A stretch of DNA of 64,000 nucleotides from the NCBI GenBank assembly GCA_940671915.1, contig CALNVZ010000174.1, forward strand, positions 25,262,570-25,326,569, read 5' to 3'. Source of the DNA: Paracentrotus lividus. Taxonomy: Eukaryota; Echinodermata; Echinoidea; Camarodonta; Echinidae. Of this stretch, positions 11,330 through 24,400 are shown in pieces. Under the pieces are notes generated by a model, which saw only the letters and a program-made list of their open reading frames with translations, made no database searches and was not told the origin of the DNA. The number at the start of each line of letters is the position of its first letter. Positions within the stretch are counted from its first letter, which is position 1. The position numbers and the translations under genes are program-made.

Positions 11330-11515
11330 ATCACCTAAATCTAATCGATTCTTTCCTTTCACTATCCAAACAATCTCTGAAATTTGGTGCAAATCCGTTC
11401 ACCCGTTCTCTAGTTATCTTGTACACAAACAAACAAACAAACAAACAAACAAACAAACAAACAAACAAACAAACAAACAAACAAACAAAAACAAACAACA
11501 ACAAACAAACATACG
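11330..11515 (+). repeat. Retroposon-like 3' tail with (AAAC)n microsatellite
   Basis: The segment TTTGGTGCAAATCCGTTCAC then CGTTCTCTAGTTATCTTG, running straight into about 20 AAAC units (11424-11510), resembles the 3' ends of LINE- or SINE-derived repeats that terminate in a simple repeat. The family assignment is inference. Confidence 0.55.
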
Positions 11516-11556
11516 GAACCCTTACAATACCTGCCGATTCATCGGCGTGGGTAAAA

Positions 11557-12290
11557 ATGGGGAAAAGGGAAGGGAAAAAAAGAGAGAGAGAGAGAGAAAA
11601 GTACGCAGGAAAAAAGGAAGAGAGAGGAGAGAGAGAAAAAAAAAAGGGGTAAAAAGAAAAGCATGGAGGAAAAAGGAAGAGACAGAAAAAGAGAGAGAAA
11701 AAAAAACATGAGAGAAAAAAAAGGAAAGAGATAGAAAGAGAGAGAGAGAGAGAAAAAAAAAAACAAGAGAGATAAAAAGGGAATAGACAGAAGAGAGAGA
11801 GATAGAAAGAGAGTGAGAGAGAGAAAAAAAAACAGATCGAAAGAAAAAGTGAAGAGACAGAAAGAGAGAGAGAGAGAAGAGAGAGAAAAAAGAAGAAGAA
11901 AAGCATGGAGGAAAAAGAAAGACAGAAAAAGTGAGAGAAAAAAAACATGAGAGAAAAAGGAAAGAGATAGAAAGACAGAGAGAGAGAAAAAGAGAGCTAG
12001 AGAGAGAGAAAGAAAAAAGAAGAAAAAAAGGAAGGAAAAAAAAATTTAAGAAAATACAGAGAGAGAGAGAGAGGAAAAAAAAAAAAGAAAGAAAAAAGAG
12101 ATGGGGAAAAAGAAGGAGAGAGACAACACAACAAAAAGAGATGAAAAAGAAGAAAAGTGAGGTGAAAATGAGAGAGAGAGAGAGAGAGAAGAAAAAGAAG
12201 AGAAGTATGGAGGAAAAAATATATATTATATATAAAAAGAAGGAGAGAAATGGGAGGGGCGCGAAGGACAAGAAACAACAATTAGGCCTG
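11557..12290 (+). repeat. Polypurine tract (GA/AAAG-rich), about 0.7 kb
   Basis: Almost pure A and G on the plus strand, with GAGAGA runs and AAAAAG blocks. Long open frames on both strands (K/R/E-rich one way, F/S/L-rich the other) follow from the composition and are not genes. Confidence 0.95.
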
Positions 12291-12839
12291 AAAATAATTT
12301 TCAAAAAGAAAAAGCAATAATAAAAATATATAAAATATAAATAAGCGTGGCAAAAATAGTTGTATCCAAATGCTTGCCATAATATCAATGCAAGAAGAAG
12401 TTTAGCGATTTACTTGCTAGGCGGACATCAATCAAGATTCACCTTATCTTTCAAATTTAAGATACTACACACACGTCATAGTAAATAATTTGAGGACTAA
12501 CAAGCTGTTTCAAAAAAGGCTGACAGTCCAAACAAAAGTTATCGATACTAGGCTGACTTCAATCGAGATTCACTTAATCTTTCGATAGATCAGCATTACG
12601 CGAAGCTTCGAGTCAACTCCACCTATATATTTATTTCATTCGCTGAGGTACGATGATCTGAGGAAACACAAGCTTGCCCACACAATGGATATTAGTACCA
12701 CCGAGGAATGCAATTTAGCCTGCTCATATGGCGATACCGTACCGACTTTTGTAACAGGCCGAGTTGCTTGGGTTGATTTGGGACGACTCTTTTAACAATA
12801 TAGTATTTGGTGTGTGGTGTGCATTGACGGCGCCATTTA

Positions 12840-12879
12840 ATAGGGTTCAACTGCCGGCCAGGACAAGGCAGTGAATGCG
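12840..12879 (+). other. Candidate BTBD7 non-coding first exon end
   Basis: A CG-containing patch ending GTGAATGCG is followed by the donor GTGAGT (12880-12885). BTBD7 needs at least one upstream non-coding exon, because its first coding exon begins at an acceptor. This site is one candidate only; nothing ties it to BTBD7 except strand and position. Confidence 0.15.
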
Positions 12880-14573
12880 GTGAGTTTCTCCCTTTTTGTA
12901 TGTGTACATTAAATATTATTAGTCGAATTTGTACAAGTAAACAAAGAAGTTTGTAGGATCGTTAGGTGTAGTTCTTTTTCATCAAAGGCATTGTAAAATC
13001 ATACAAAAAAGTGGTCCAAAAAAAAATCTACTTTTTTCGAGGGACTTGGTTAACGAGGTCGATACTACGTATCGACCTCTTAGTAATGAGTGCTTTGAAG
13101 TTTGATTTAACACTTTTAACGTTTAGATCTAGATCCTAGATTTCTTTTTTTAAACTTTTGATTTAACACTTTTAGTTTTAACATTAAGTGTTTTCTTCCA
13201 AATTTTCACGGTAGATCTATAGACTAGATCTAGACCTAGATCTGTTATGAAATAGTTACCATAATTCAATATTTTTTACCTTTTTAGCACCTTGCTTCTA
13301 TGACGTTTAGCCGTAAAAGGTGGAATTTTGAACTTTAAATTAGTTTAAAATGAAACACTATTTTGCTATTACGGCACCTGTGCATATTTTGGCCCCATTC
13401 ACTTTAGCGCGTATTTTGCAGTGCGTAGCTTTAGGACCGCCACATACAGCTGCAAACCAACATCGGTCAGTATACCCAGTTATTGGGTGTCCGGACGGGT
13501 TGGGTGTCCAGACACTCAATTTTAATTTGCCATTTGAAAGGGTTTACAAGCAATATTTTTGCAGTATTTTAGCACAAAATGTTAGAAAATATTTTGGAGA
13601 ACAAATATTGATGATGAAAAAAAGTATTCAAAATACATTTTTGGCTTAATCCTGAGACAAAAAATCAGTCTCAATTTTTGTTAAGTGTCCGGACACCCAA
13701 CCCCCCATCCTACTGAAAAATGGCTGTCTGTCGCCCTCTTGGTTGCTGAGGAAACTTTTTAATAATAACTAGCGAAACCAGCTTTTGACCTACCTCAAAA
13801 TAAATTAAGATAATCTAGTCTCATTGCAATATAATTCTTCCATTAGTTTTTTTAAATTTTGTTTAGTAGAATTTTTAGACCCTTTTTTGGATACGCCACC
13901 TTGACTTGGCTTGAGCTGCTCAAGACACTTTTCTGCATTCACTTTCCATTGGAAGAAAACTGCTGCAGTAAGCTACTTCCCAGTGCAAGGTCAATTATGA
14001 ATTGACCATGCATAAAAAAAAGTGTAAGTGTAGGACCGCCTACCATACATGTCATTGTCATAAGCGCCTAGTCTTGATTTGATTTGCAATTAAGCAAGAA
14101 ATGATTACATCTGCTTTGTAATTAAAGTAGGATTAGATTCTAGATCTGGAGAGAATGAAAGTCACCAGACGTGCCACAATAATTTTTAACTTCATGTTTG
14201 TATTATAAACATCATAATAATAATATGCAAGCATGCTCGTACAACTGGTAACCTTGTGCATGTCTACATACTTTTACATACCAAAGTCAAAGACACTTGT
14301 GCATATAATGAACTAGCCCTATTTCAATATGGGCCGAGCCTGTGAAGTGATACTCCCAACAAAATTGTAGCTGGTCAATTTATTTTTTGGTTTGGTACAC
14401 CCTAGGTTTTTACAATTATACATGTATATGACAGAATTTGATACATTTTATACACAGGGAGTATCAAAGCTAAAAAGTCTGAAACGGTTCTTTTGACATT
14501 TTATGTAAACTTCATATATCAGTTCCATGTCATTTTTATTAGTTCGTTACGATACTCTGCATCTACGCACTAA
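12880..14573. other. Gene-free stretch between repeats
   Basis: Apart from the TGTCCGGACA repeat at 13478-13712 I see no gene. A patch rich in AGATCTAGA-type words lies at 13120-13245. Confidence 0.5.
13478..13712 (-). repeat. TGTCCGGACA-ended repeat, copy B (inverted)
   Basis: Reverse-complement relative of 8416-8642: begins GTATACCCAGTTATTGGGTG-like and ends CCCCCCATCCTA. Here the left end word is doubled (GGGTGTCCGGAC at 13485, GGGTGTCCAGACA at 13502). Confidence 0.75.
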
Positions 14574-17500
14574 TGGTCATATTCAAACGTGAGTGACACG
14601 ACATTTGGACTGATAGAAGGGTGCATATCTTTGCACTTGTAGGTTATGAATGGATCATGATTACCATATTATGTATAATGTAGGAGTGGCATGTGTCATT
14701 ATCAGTTGGATTTGAATTTTACAATTGGTCCTGGAAATTATGATTAAAAAACAGTGCGTGAGTGCCACGACAGAAAAAAGACATGGGTTTCTGAGCATCA
14801 TTTTTATGGTTGGATTTGTGCCCAAGTAGATCTCTAAGGGTACCATAAGTGCTGGTATATGTATATGAATAGTGTACCTCTTTGACATTTATTGTGTTTA
14901 TCAATCATTCCCTCTCTGTGGAAAATGGTCCACCTATATGTGTCGTGAGTGACACGACATCCAAAATGTGAGTGACACGACCAGTGCCTTAAATTCAACA
15001 TTTCAAGTAAATAACTAAATCCAAATTACCTGTATTTATATGCCATGTTAGAGTAGTCCATGAAAATTACTTAAAAGCAACAAAAAAAAACTGACCAAAG
15101 TGATTAGTATTAAGAATAAAAGGCATTTAAAGTACCATAGTCCCTTCGTGCAAATTCCTGTTTGCTCAATTATTCAGCGTAAGAAAACTGGATCACATAA
15201 TGTTTGAACTTAAATAATTGTTTGTATTATAATATAAAGAAGCCTTTGTGTTGATTTCAGATCCTAATTTGCATTATCAAAGGCACAGCGCCACATTAAA
15301 ATTTCAGTTAAATGTCCCACTTAGTCTGAATATGACCTAATGTAATTATATCAAAGTTCATTCTAGTAGGTCTAATGCTTTTCACTGTGTACCATTGGCA
15401 TGGGTTTATTACCAGAGTTGCTCTTTATTTTGATCGAAAGGATTTAACATTATGAATGAATAGATAAGATATCGCAACATGCTCTGATGTTTTTTCAACT
15501 CCATGTAAAGCTCAGTGTACTGTACAAAATTGAAGCTTAGTTTCACACATTTTGAGGCTTATTTTAGTTGAAATCTTTGTTCAGGTATGGACCTTAGATA
15601 CATGTCGTTGTACTATATTATTGGACAGAAAATTTTCTCCCAAAACTGCACGTATAGTTTACATACTGAAATCCAATGACTATTTTGAGTTTCAGCAAAG
15701 TACAAAACATGTACATATATAGCAAATATATATTTAACCTACAGATACCTTTCAGTTATTTTGATAGAACTCTGTTTAAACACAGATAAATATTGGTTAA
15801 CCAAGTATACATGTATGTTTATTTTTACCCCAAATGAGTACAAAAATGTTGATCGCAAATATCTTTAGTCACTGCTTTGCCATACATACTGAGCTCTTAT
15901 TTTAGTATTTTTATGTATTTACATACATACTTTCCAATAATTTTGATTTTCAGAGGGCTATATATGCACATAAAAAAGAATGGGGGATTGTTATATTACC
16001 ACTGTAAAAAAGTAGATTTCCTTACACATTGCTGCAGTTATACATACCGGTACTCTCTTTATTGTAATTTTTATTTTTTTTTATTTTATTTTTTTTAACC
16101 AGAGCATTTTTAGAATTGATTAAAGTTCAATTTTTTAATGTTGGGCCTCCCATTTTTTATTGAGATTATCACCCCCTTCCCCAATTCGAATTAAAGAACC
16201 CATAAAATTTATAAATAAAGGTTTCTTTACAAAACAAACAATTATTTAAATTCAAACATGCGATCCAGTTTTCTTATGCTGAATAATTGATCAAACAGGA
16301 ATTTGCACATATGGGACTATGGTGCTTTAAGTGCCTCTCATTCTTATATCAGCCATTCCATTGTGACTCGTGTGACATTTACACAAAATTTCAACTTGTT
16401 AAGGCTAATTACTTCAAAATTTCATGATGCAGACCTATTTTTCTTACTTATTTCAATCAAGGTAATGACATTACACATAAGCACAAAGAAATTTTGGTTG
16501 CAAAGTCATTTTTGTGGAAGATATTTCAATTTGTTTCCTGTGACTCGCGTGACGCGACACTATTGAAGGTTTCTGACCTTACTGTACTTGACTGAAATTT
16601 CCTCAGAAGTTACTTATCCGATGTACATGAAATTTTCTGGAGATGATTTTGAAACATTAAGTAATAACCTGGTAAAATTTGATAAACCTTTGGCCAGTAG
16701 TTTTAAGTCTATTGCCATTTTAAAATGTGACTCGCGTGACCGGTGTCATTTTGGACTAAAAGTTGAAACCGTTATCATGATTAATAGTAGAATGGGCCAC
16801 AATTTAACCAAACAAAATATTTATAGTCAGTTGTATCACATACAACTTAAAACAAAAGAATCCTTTCATTCAAGATAGATTTGGAGGTCTTGGAACATGT
16901 AATGCAAAATGGTGATTTTCCCATTGACTTGTGTACTGTATTGTAGCAACAGAATTTATAGAAAAGCAAATATAGAAACCTATGATTATAAATTTTGATA
17001 ACTCAGAAAATATCTAAGATAAAGGTATGAAACTTTGAAGGATTATATTTCATTATATGTCCTACCAGGATGCCAAGTTTAAGAAGATTTGATAACTCCA
17101 TGGCAGATATCTTTATAGGGGGTTGAAATCCATCCCATTTTTCTCATTTTCACCAAAATTCCAATGTAAAATTTACCTACTATTTCTCATTATTGGCCAA
17201 AAAACCCAATTGTTATCTTCAATTTGATAATCAGAACATTTTAAAAGACTTATTTGAAGGCAGGTTTTATTTCTTTTCAACAAAATCCTAATCATTATCT
17301 TTATTTCCCCAAACTTTGCTTGTTTTGTAAAATGTGACTCGCGTGACAGTACCCTAAGAAACCCTAATGTGACTCGCGTGACAGTGCTTTAGGGTGTTTT
17401 TTCATAATGATGGGGTCTACACTTGGAAATCTTCTTTGGTGGTATGATTGAGGACCCTAAGCTCCTTACTTTTTATCAACTACAAATCATACACTCTACT

Positions 17501-18408
17501 ACTTTTTAAGTGAACTAAAATATGGATGTATTTTTGTGACTCGCGTGACACATTTCGAGGGTGTTTTCAATTTGAAATATTGTCAAACTCGGTTCACATA
17601 AATCTAGGAAACAATGTGATATGACAAGATAGGTATAAAGTAAAACAGAGTAATAAAATTTAGGAATCTACTCACTGTGGAACATGCTTTAAATAGCATT
17701 AATAAAATCATTACCAAAAAACATAATTTTTGGAGCAAATTTGTTGTCTCTTTGAGGTGGTGTAACTCAGATGTTTGAAGATAACAAGTGATGAAAATTT
17801 AGATTTATACCATTTGAATATGTACCTAGCCAAAAAGTACTATATTATTTTCATTGGTTATATTTGAAATTTTAAGCAATGGGTGTCGAGTTACACGGAA
17901 TGGCTGATATCTAGTCACTTTTGTCAGATATTTTTTTGCTTAAAGTAATTATCATGGACTATGTACGCACAGTTAATTTGGATCTAGTATTTACTTGAAT
18001 TGTTGCATTTTTTGCAGTGGTCGTGCCACTTATGTTTTGGATGTCGTGTCACTCACGACACATAGAGGTGGACCATTTTCCACAGAGAGGGAATGATACA
18101 TTGTACACTATTCATGTACATATACCAGCATTTATGGTACCCTTGGAGATCTACTTAGGCACAAATCCAAAGCATAACCAATAATGGTCGGAAACCCATG
18201 TCTAAAATTTGTCGTGTCACTCACTCACCGTTTTTTAATCATAATTTCCAGGACCAATTGTAAAATTCAAATCTAACTGGTAATGACACATGCTACTCCT
18301 ACATTATACGTAATATGGCAGTCATGAACCATTTATAACCTACAAGTGCGAAGATACACTCCCTTCTGTCTCTCCAATTGTCGTGTCACTCACGTTTGAA
18401 TATGACCA
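14574..18408. mobile_element. Large foldback element with recurring 15-bp words
   Basis: The left arm (14574 to about 15113) and right arm (about 17908-18408) are inverted copies, starting TGGTCATATTCAAACGTG and ending with its complement. The left arm carries GTGAGTGACACGACA or a near match at 14589, 14758, 14945 and 14968; the right arm carries the complement at 18042, 18210 and 18379. A second inverted pair lies inside (about 15119-15250 and 16205-16338). Between 16338 and 17908 a related word, GTGACTCGCGTGACA, occurs six times in one orientation. No open frame resembles a transposase. Probably a non-autonomous DNA transposon; the superfamily is unknown. Confidence 0.75.
15119..16338. repeat. 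Inner inverted repeat pair of the foldback element
   Basis: ACCATAGTCCC, GCAAATTCCTGTTTG and AAGAAAACTGGATC near 15131-15200 recur inverted near 16265-16330. The arms are about 130 bp with a 950 bp loop. Confidence 0.75.
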
Positions 18409-21102
18409 CATGTATAGTTGGACCCAAATGAATGTGTACTTCTGGTTGATGTGCATGTACAGCCAACTAATACACATTTATACATTTTTTACCTATAAGT
18501 AAAACAAACTGTCAATAACCTTAAAATATCCATAAATTTTAACCATTAAAATTATATATATAAATCTTTTTTTCTCATCGAGCATTTTCCCCAATATTTT
18601 AAATGACATCGGTGCCCCTGCAGCACACAAACAAAACCCTGTGTACCAGCCTAGTACAGTATGCTGCTCAGCTTTCACTGTCAACATCATTAGGCTATGA
18701 ACTGACATTTTGCAGCATCAGACAAATTCAGACTGCCATTTATTATGCAATTTAAAGCACACCTTGCCCTGTTAGCAGTGCCGCAAGGGTTATGGTAGAA
18801 CCTAGATGAAAAACATGTCAGAATTCGGGGAAAGAGAGTATGAGCGAAAGTGGCCTTGAGTATGAGTAGGTTGCGAGGTGGTACTGTACTTCCGTGCTGG
18901 AGTTAGATATTTCTGTTTTTATAGAAAAATATTCATGAAATGGCAATGAGAATGATATTTATGATCTCAATATTTCATTGAGGACATCATATTTTTCTTT
19001 CAGTAAAAATAGAATTTATTTGTGACTGTTGTTTCTTTTTCTTTGTATAGTGTGCTATACATGTAGAAAGTTTCCCTTTTCCTGTTTCCTGTTAGTCTCC
19101 TTCTCCAATTCTTTCTCCCTTGAACCTTCTTTCTTCTTTCAGATCCATTTTTTTGTCAGAGAAGGTAAGTTTTTTTTTTAGACTTATTTTATTCAGAATG
19201 ATATCTTCCTGACACTTTCATCTTGTTCTTGTTTGTCTTTCTAAATGCTTTTGTCGCCTTACTCATCTTTGATATTCAGTGCAATATCAATCTAAATGGA
19301 TTCAAAATTCATGTAGTGGACTGAAATCATTTGATATGAAGAAAAATCCTGTTGACATTTCTTTGAAGTTTTTGTCCTGTTCATTATTATCATTATTCAT
19401 CTTTCCCTCTTCATTGAGATCCACCCAACATTTGCAATGTATTCCTGTGCATACAATGTAGTTCGCCATCCTTCTCCCTAGCCAGATGTTGGGAGATGCA
19501 TTACGAATCATGCACTTCCACTGTAATATTGTCGGCACTAGACCACTTGAAAACAAGAGGCAAATTGGCAGTAATGGAGTCTGGGCATTCATTCTCATGA
19601 TTTTCTGTCAGGAGGTTTAACATGGATCCTTTATTTTCCTGTCTTCATTACATAATTGACATTTACAAAGTTTGGAGGGAGAAAATAGCTAAAAACAACC
19701 CTTAACCTATCTTGTGTGCAGTTTTATTTTGTGCAAGCAAACCCAAGTGAGGATGAAATGCATGTCTGTGGTCCCATAGTGGTTTATAGCAGTTAGCGTT
19801 GAATTGTAATTATGATAATTGCAGCCCGTTTTGAACCTCACCTGTGCCAGGTGTAGGTTTTATTTAGGTCACTAGGACAAATTGACCCAATGGTTACATG
19901 TAGGTTTACAGATAATCAAACTCCCTTTATTGCATGCTTCTTTAATCTTGAAGGAATTGCTCAGAGCAAGAATTTCTTTTGCACTAGGTTTCCTATAATG
20001 GGAGATTTCACTTATAGTTGTATATTTCATATTCTTTACCTGATGATACATGTAGAGTGTAAAGTTCAACAAACAAGATTGTAAATATACATGTCTTCAT
20101 ACAAAGGCTGCCTTATTTATAATGTTTATGACAAAATTATTTGGATTTCAGGAATTCACACACTTGGGGATTTTCCCTATAGATGTCCTATTCATTTAAT
20201 ATATAAGAAGTCCTTCCTGACTGAGGTTAACTATTGTATTAAAATCTCACTAAACTGCTATAACTGTCCATATTCTCCCTTTGGCTGCAAGCATTACTGG
20301 GAAGGAAATATTCTTGTCAAAATTCCTATAAATCATTGGTGAGACTGGAAGCTATTTATTTAAGCACACAATCAACATGGTTTGCATCTCAGAGAGTCTA
20401 CTTCATGTTCGTTGATGGGTTTCGTATACATGATCTGATTTTTGTAATGCACCCGTGTTATTTCCTTTTTCAAATATTTATAAACTTGGAGAGCAGATCA
20501 TGCTTTGCATTGTAATCGTGTGAGTCAAACTTGGAGCTCCAATTTTATTTTTAAAAACATATTTATCAGATTATTCATTGTACAAAAATCGATTGAATTA
20601 CAGTTTTATGATTAGTCGGGACTATCGTCCACTGGTTAAAGTGAGATTCTCAGAAATAATCCAGGCTGTCAAAAAATTTGAAGGAAATGACCAATTGTGT
20701 TGTACGTGGTGTGGCTTTCACTCAATAGCATTACCACCACCCATGGACAAACATTAATCTCATCCTCCCCTTTCTTTCTGAATACTTTTTGTACTCCTCT
20801 GAGATCATAATTGAAACCAATTATGATTTGGTAAGTTCAAGGTCATAAAACAGGCCACTATCCATACTTTGTATACTGTTATTTACATGCATCGTAAGCC
20901 TACATGTACATTGTACATCTACGTACTTTGATCAGCTGTTCAAATTTAAATATAAAAAAGGGGGATGTAAGTTCAATATGGGCTCTGTACAAACATTGTC
21001 TTGATATATTTGCTTTGTTTGGTTTTGAATTGTGTGTGGGTGAGGGGGGGGGTGTCTTTGAATATAAAGTCTTGAAACCTACATGTACACACCAGTGCTC
21101 AA
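18409..21102. other. Gene-free AT-rich stretch
   Basis: No recognisable gene. A pyrimidine-rich stretch at 19070-19140 ends in CTTTCTTTCAG, followed 22 nt later by GTAAGT (about 19141-19164). This could be a tiny non-coding exon on the plus strand but is unsupported. Confidence 0.4.
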
Positions 21103-21422
21103 CATAAGCATGTGCCCCATTGCCCGGGGCAACCAGATTTGACCCTTGGGCCACCAAATTTGGAAGAAATTATCAAAGTAGTTGCCCGAACTGGGCAATA
21201 ACATTTTTTCGCGAGACTAATGTAAGGGCTTCAATGACATACTAAATGTATTGGGCTTTTGACCCTGTAAACTAGATTACATTATGAGTTCATATTAAAT
21301 CACATTTTATGCAAAGTGTTTTACCTCAAAATCAAATCTTCAATGTTGTTGTTTGTTTTTTTTTATATCAGGGCAACCAGTTTTTTTTTTGTTCTTTTTC
21401 GGGAAACCATTTTGGAGGGTAT
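21103..21422 (+). repeat. GGGCAACCAG-containing dispersed repeat, copy A
   Basis: Shares GGGCAACCAGATT, AAATTTGGAAGAAAT, AAATGTATTGGGCTTTTGAC and TTTTGGAGG, in the same order and orientation, with 38990-39325. About 320 bp, with no intact coding frame. Confidence 0.75.
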
Positions 21423-24400
21423 AAAAGTTTAGTGTTGAGTGTTGCTACACACAGTATACATGTATGCATCATATTGCTTTCAACAGTGGAAGGAGCAACT
21501 ACTATGATTTTTTATGATTTAGTGAGATCACTTACTTTGTAAACTGAGATTTAGCCCCATAAAAATAAATAATCTTGATCCTTTGTTTAGAATATGAATC
21601 TTGATCAAATCACTGATAAAAGCATGACTCAATTCGGGCACGGATAAGGGGGGGGGGGCCTCCCCTACAGCCAAAATTAAGAAAACGGGGAGCTAAAATC
21701 TGCAAATTTGGGCCTTCGGATCCATCACTTCACATTTTACCAGGCTACCTGTGCATGTATTTTGGCATTTAAGCATCCATAAGTCTTGCATGCTGGAGTC
21801 AATAAACTTTAATGATCATGGGAAGGGAAGTGCTTGAAAGTCACTGTTCCACTATGAACTTTTTGAGCATGCGTATTCTCTTCATATTTTCCCCCTTATC
21901 ACTTGTACAGGCATTTGCACAAGATGTCTATGCTAGATAAAACAATATGTTGCTACTGATTGAGAGTAACATTATACCCAGGGTTTCTTCTGTTCTTCAT
22001 CTTGCACTTTAATTTCATGAAATGTTTATGGAAACCATGGATCATAATAAGGATCCTTGTTGAAACTAGGGTTGATTTCAAGGCATAAACCAAACCATGA
22101 TCCATGCATATAAATCGTTGAATAAATTATAAACCTTTACAAAAGATAGACCTTCAGTGGGAGCATTACGATCCATGGTTGGAGTCAGGCTTCAGAAAAG
22201 CAAACTGGGGGGGGGAAAGAGAAAAATATAGTTTACTGTTTTTAGCAATAAAGATGTTCTAGATTCCTGTTTCGTTTTTGATAAACACCTAATTTTTTTC
22301 TAATTGTTACATACATTTACAAGGCATATTTTATATTTTCCAGTGGATATTGTTTGCATGATGATAATCTTATCAAATATGAGCAATGCAAGTAAACTAA
22401 TTTTAAACATGAAAATATCTGTATTTCTTTTTATCAAACTATGATTTAAAAAAAAAAAGGATTGAAGAGAAAAGGTGCTGTGTGAAGATCTTTAGTACCT
22501 ACCTGTATGTAGGCTATTATTCAAAAGGGGGAATTATTTCTACCCTCTGGGGAATCAAAACCAAGCATGGGTGAAATTCCAGGATGACTTGTAAGGAGTA
22601 AATTCATTCCAACACTTCACTGATGGATTTGGTCATTTCTTGACCTGGCTAACCCCTAGCATTAAAAGGTCAAAGTTATCTTGGCCTAACCGAGCTACAG
22701 GTTGTTTATAGTAGGAGGAGAAGTATTTGACTTTTAAAGTTCTTGAAACATGTTTGACCCGATTCATTTGATCATCAAATTGTAAGCTTGATCTTTAGAG
22801 GGCCTAGATCTACCTGAACTTGAATTTAGGCCTTCCAATGAAAATATTCTGAGGTGAAGAATGAAGCCACTGATTAGCAAAACGGAGAGACTGCTCAAGA
22901 GCTTCACCAATCTGATGGGCTCGTCAGCAGGTGAAAGTGAGGGGGCGGGGATGGAAGACATATTTATTGTTGCGGGCATTCACGTGGACGAATGCACGGG
23001 TCGAAGATGAGAGAGAAATTGGACAGGGGGATTTCAGATTCTGTTTCATTAGTGAGGAGAGCAGGATTTGCAAGATTGTATTCAGGTTCGTTGAATGATT
23101 TCAAATTGGGTCTCGTGTATGTGTGGATGCGCAGTGACTTGGAATATTGGTAGGAATGATATTACACGCAGTACATGCTCTGAGTGCACTGCACTCTGGT
23201 ATGTTATCGTTTTAAAACCATGATTTAGAATACATTGACTTTGTGTATACTGGGCAATCTGGAGAATTGATTATTGAATTGTGTTGATATTTATAGATTT
23301 TCCCACTCCGTGCTGACTGATATTCTAGAAGATGATTTTAGTCTGATCTCCTAACTCCTTGGTCTGATGTAGTATGGTACTGTCAATGTTTTAAAAATCC
23401 AGTATTAAATATGATGAAAAGGAAGAAGAAGTATTAAAGCAAAAGGTTTTTACGTAGACCTGTATGTTAAGCATGTCTACTTTATGTCATGATACATGAT
23501 AAAATTGATTGCATTCCAAACAGTGGTTGTTTCTAAGCTACTATTTTGAATGGCAGAGAAGACCTGCACTAGTAAAAATGAACAATAAAAATTAAGATAT
23601 GAATTTAACTACAAATTGCAACATACTTGATGTACACACAATTATTAAAAGTGTGACATAATTTTTAGGCTTGAAATGCACCTTGTACGTTTATGAGTTC
23701 ACTATGATTTTGATAACCTAGAAAGATACATTTATTTGCCCACGCTCATTACTTAAATCAAATTGGTTGTGAGGTCACTAAGGTTCTGCAATCAATAAAA
23801 TGTACATCATTGCACATTTCTGTTTCCATGGATGCACATGTACTTGAATGAACATCGTAATCAGTTTTATGTCTCTGATGTGCATATCTTTACAATGTGT
23901 ACAAAGCAATATGAAATGGTAGGCCTACATGTAGGTCAATCCATGTTTAGCAGAGATCCACTTAATGTTTTCCAGTGGATCAAAAATTGAGATAAAATTT
24001 GTTTTGAGAGAATTTGGATTTCCAGATGAAATTGTGGAGCCTCGATACATGGATGTGTCCTTTACACCCACAATGTATTTTGATATTTTCTATATTGCTT
24101 ACAAGTATTTTTTTTGAACTAGACATTTTATTTCATACAGGTATGAATTATGAGTATTTCATTATTTTTCCAATGTGTAGGATTTTCTGTGATGAAACTG
24201 AGAGAAGGGGAGCTACTTTCACCTTTTAAAGGCAGCAGTTGAATTCTTCAGGGAAACAAAAGGCATTCATACACACAGGTACATTGACCTCCTTTCAGGA
24301 CTTTCTGTTCTCTTTCCTCGATTTACCTACAAATAGAATGATATTAGTAATGTTTTATTTGGATTTTCCGCATGACTGCATGTTTTATGCAGACATGCTA

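Noticed and set aside
11331-12388. Long open frames (up to 288 codons) rich in Phe/Ser/Leu on the minus strand and Lys/Arg/Glu on the plus strand
   Set aside because: They follow from the polypurine composition, occur in several frames on both strands, and resemble no protein family.
19141-19164. Possible 22-nt non-coding exon between CTTTCTTTCAG and GTAAGT
   Set aside because: The splice sites look good but nothing else supports it. Mentioned only in the description of the stretch.
24180-24281. Possible non-coding exon between AATGTGTAG and GTACAT on the plus strand
   Set aside because: A weak donor and no coding or conservation evidence.
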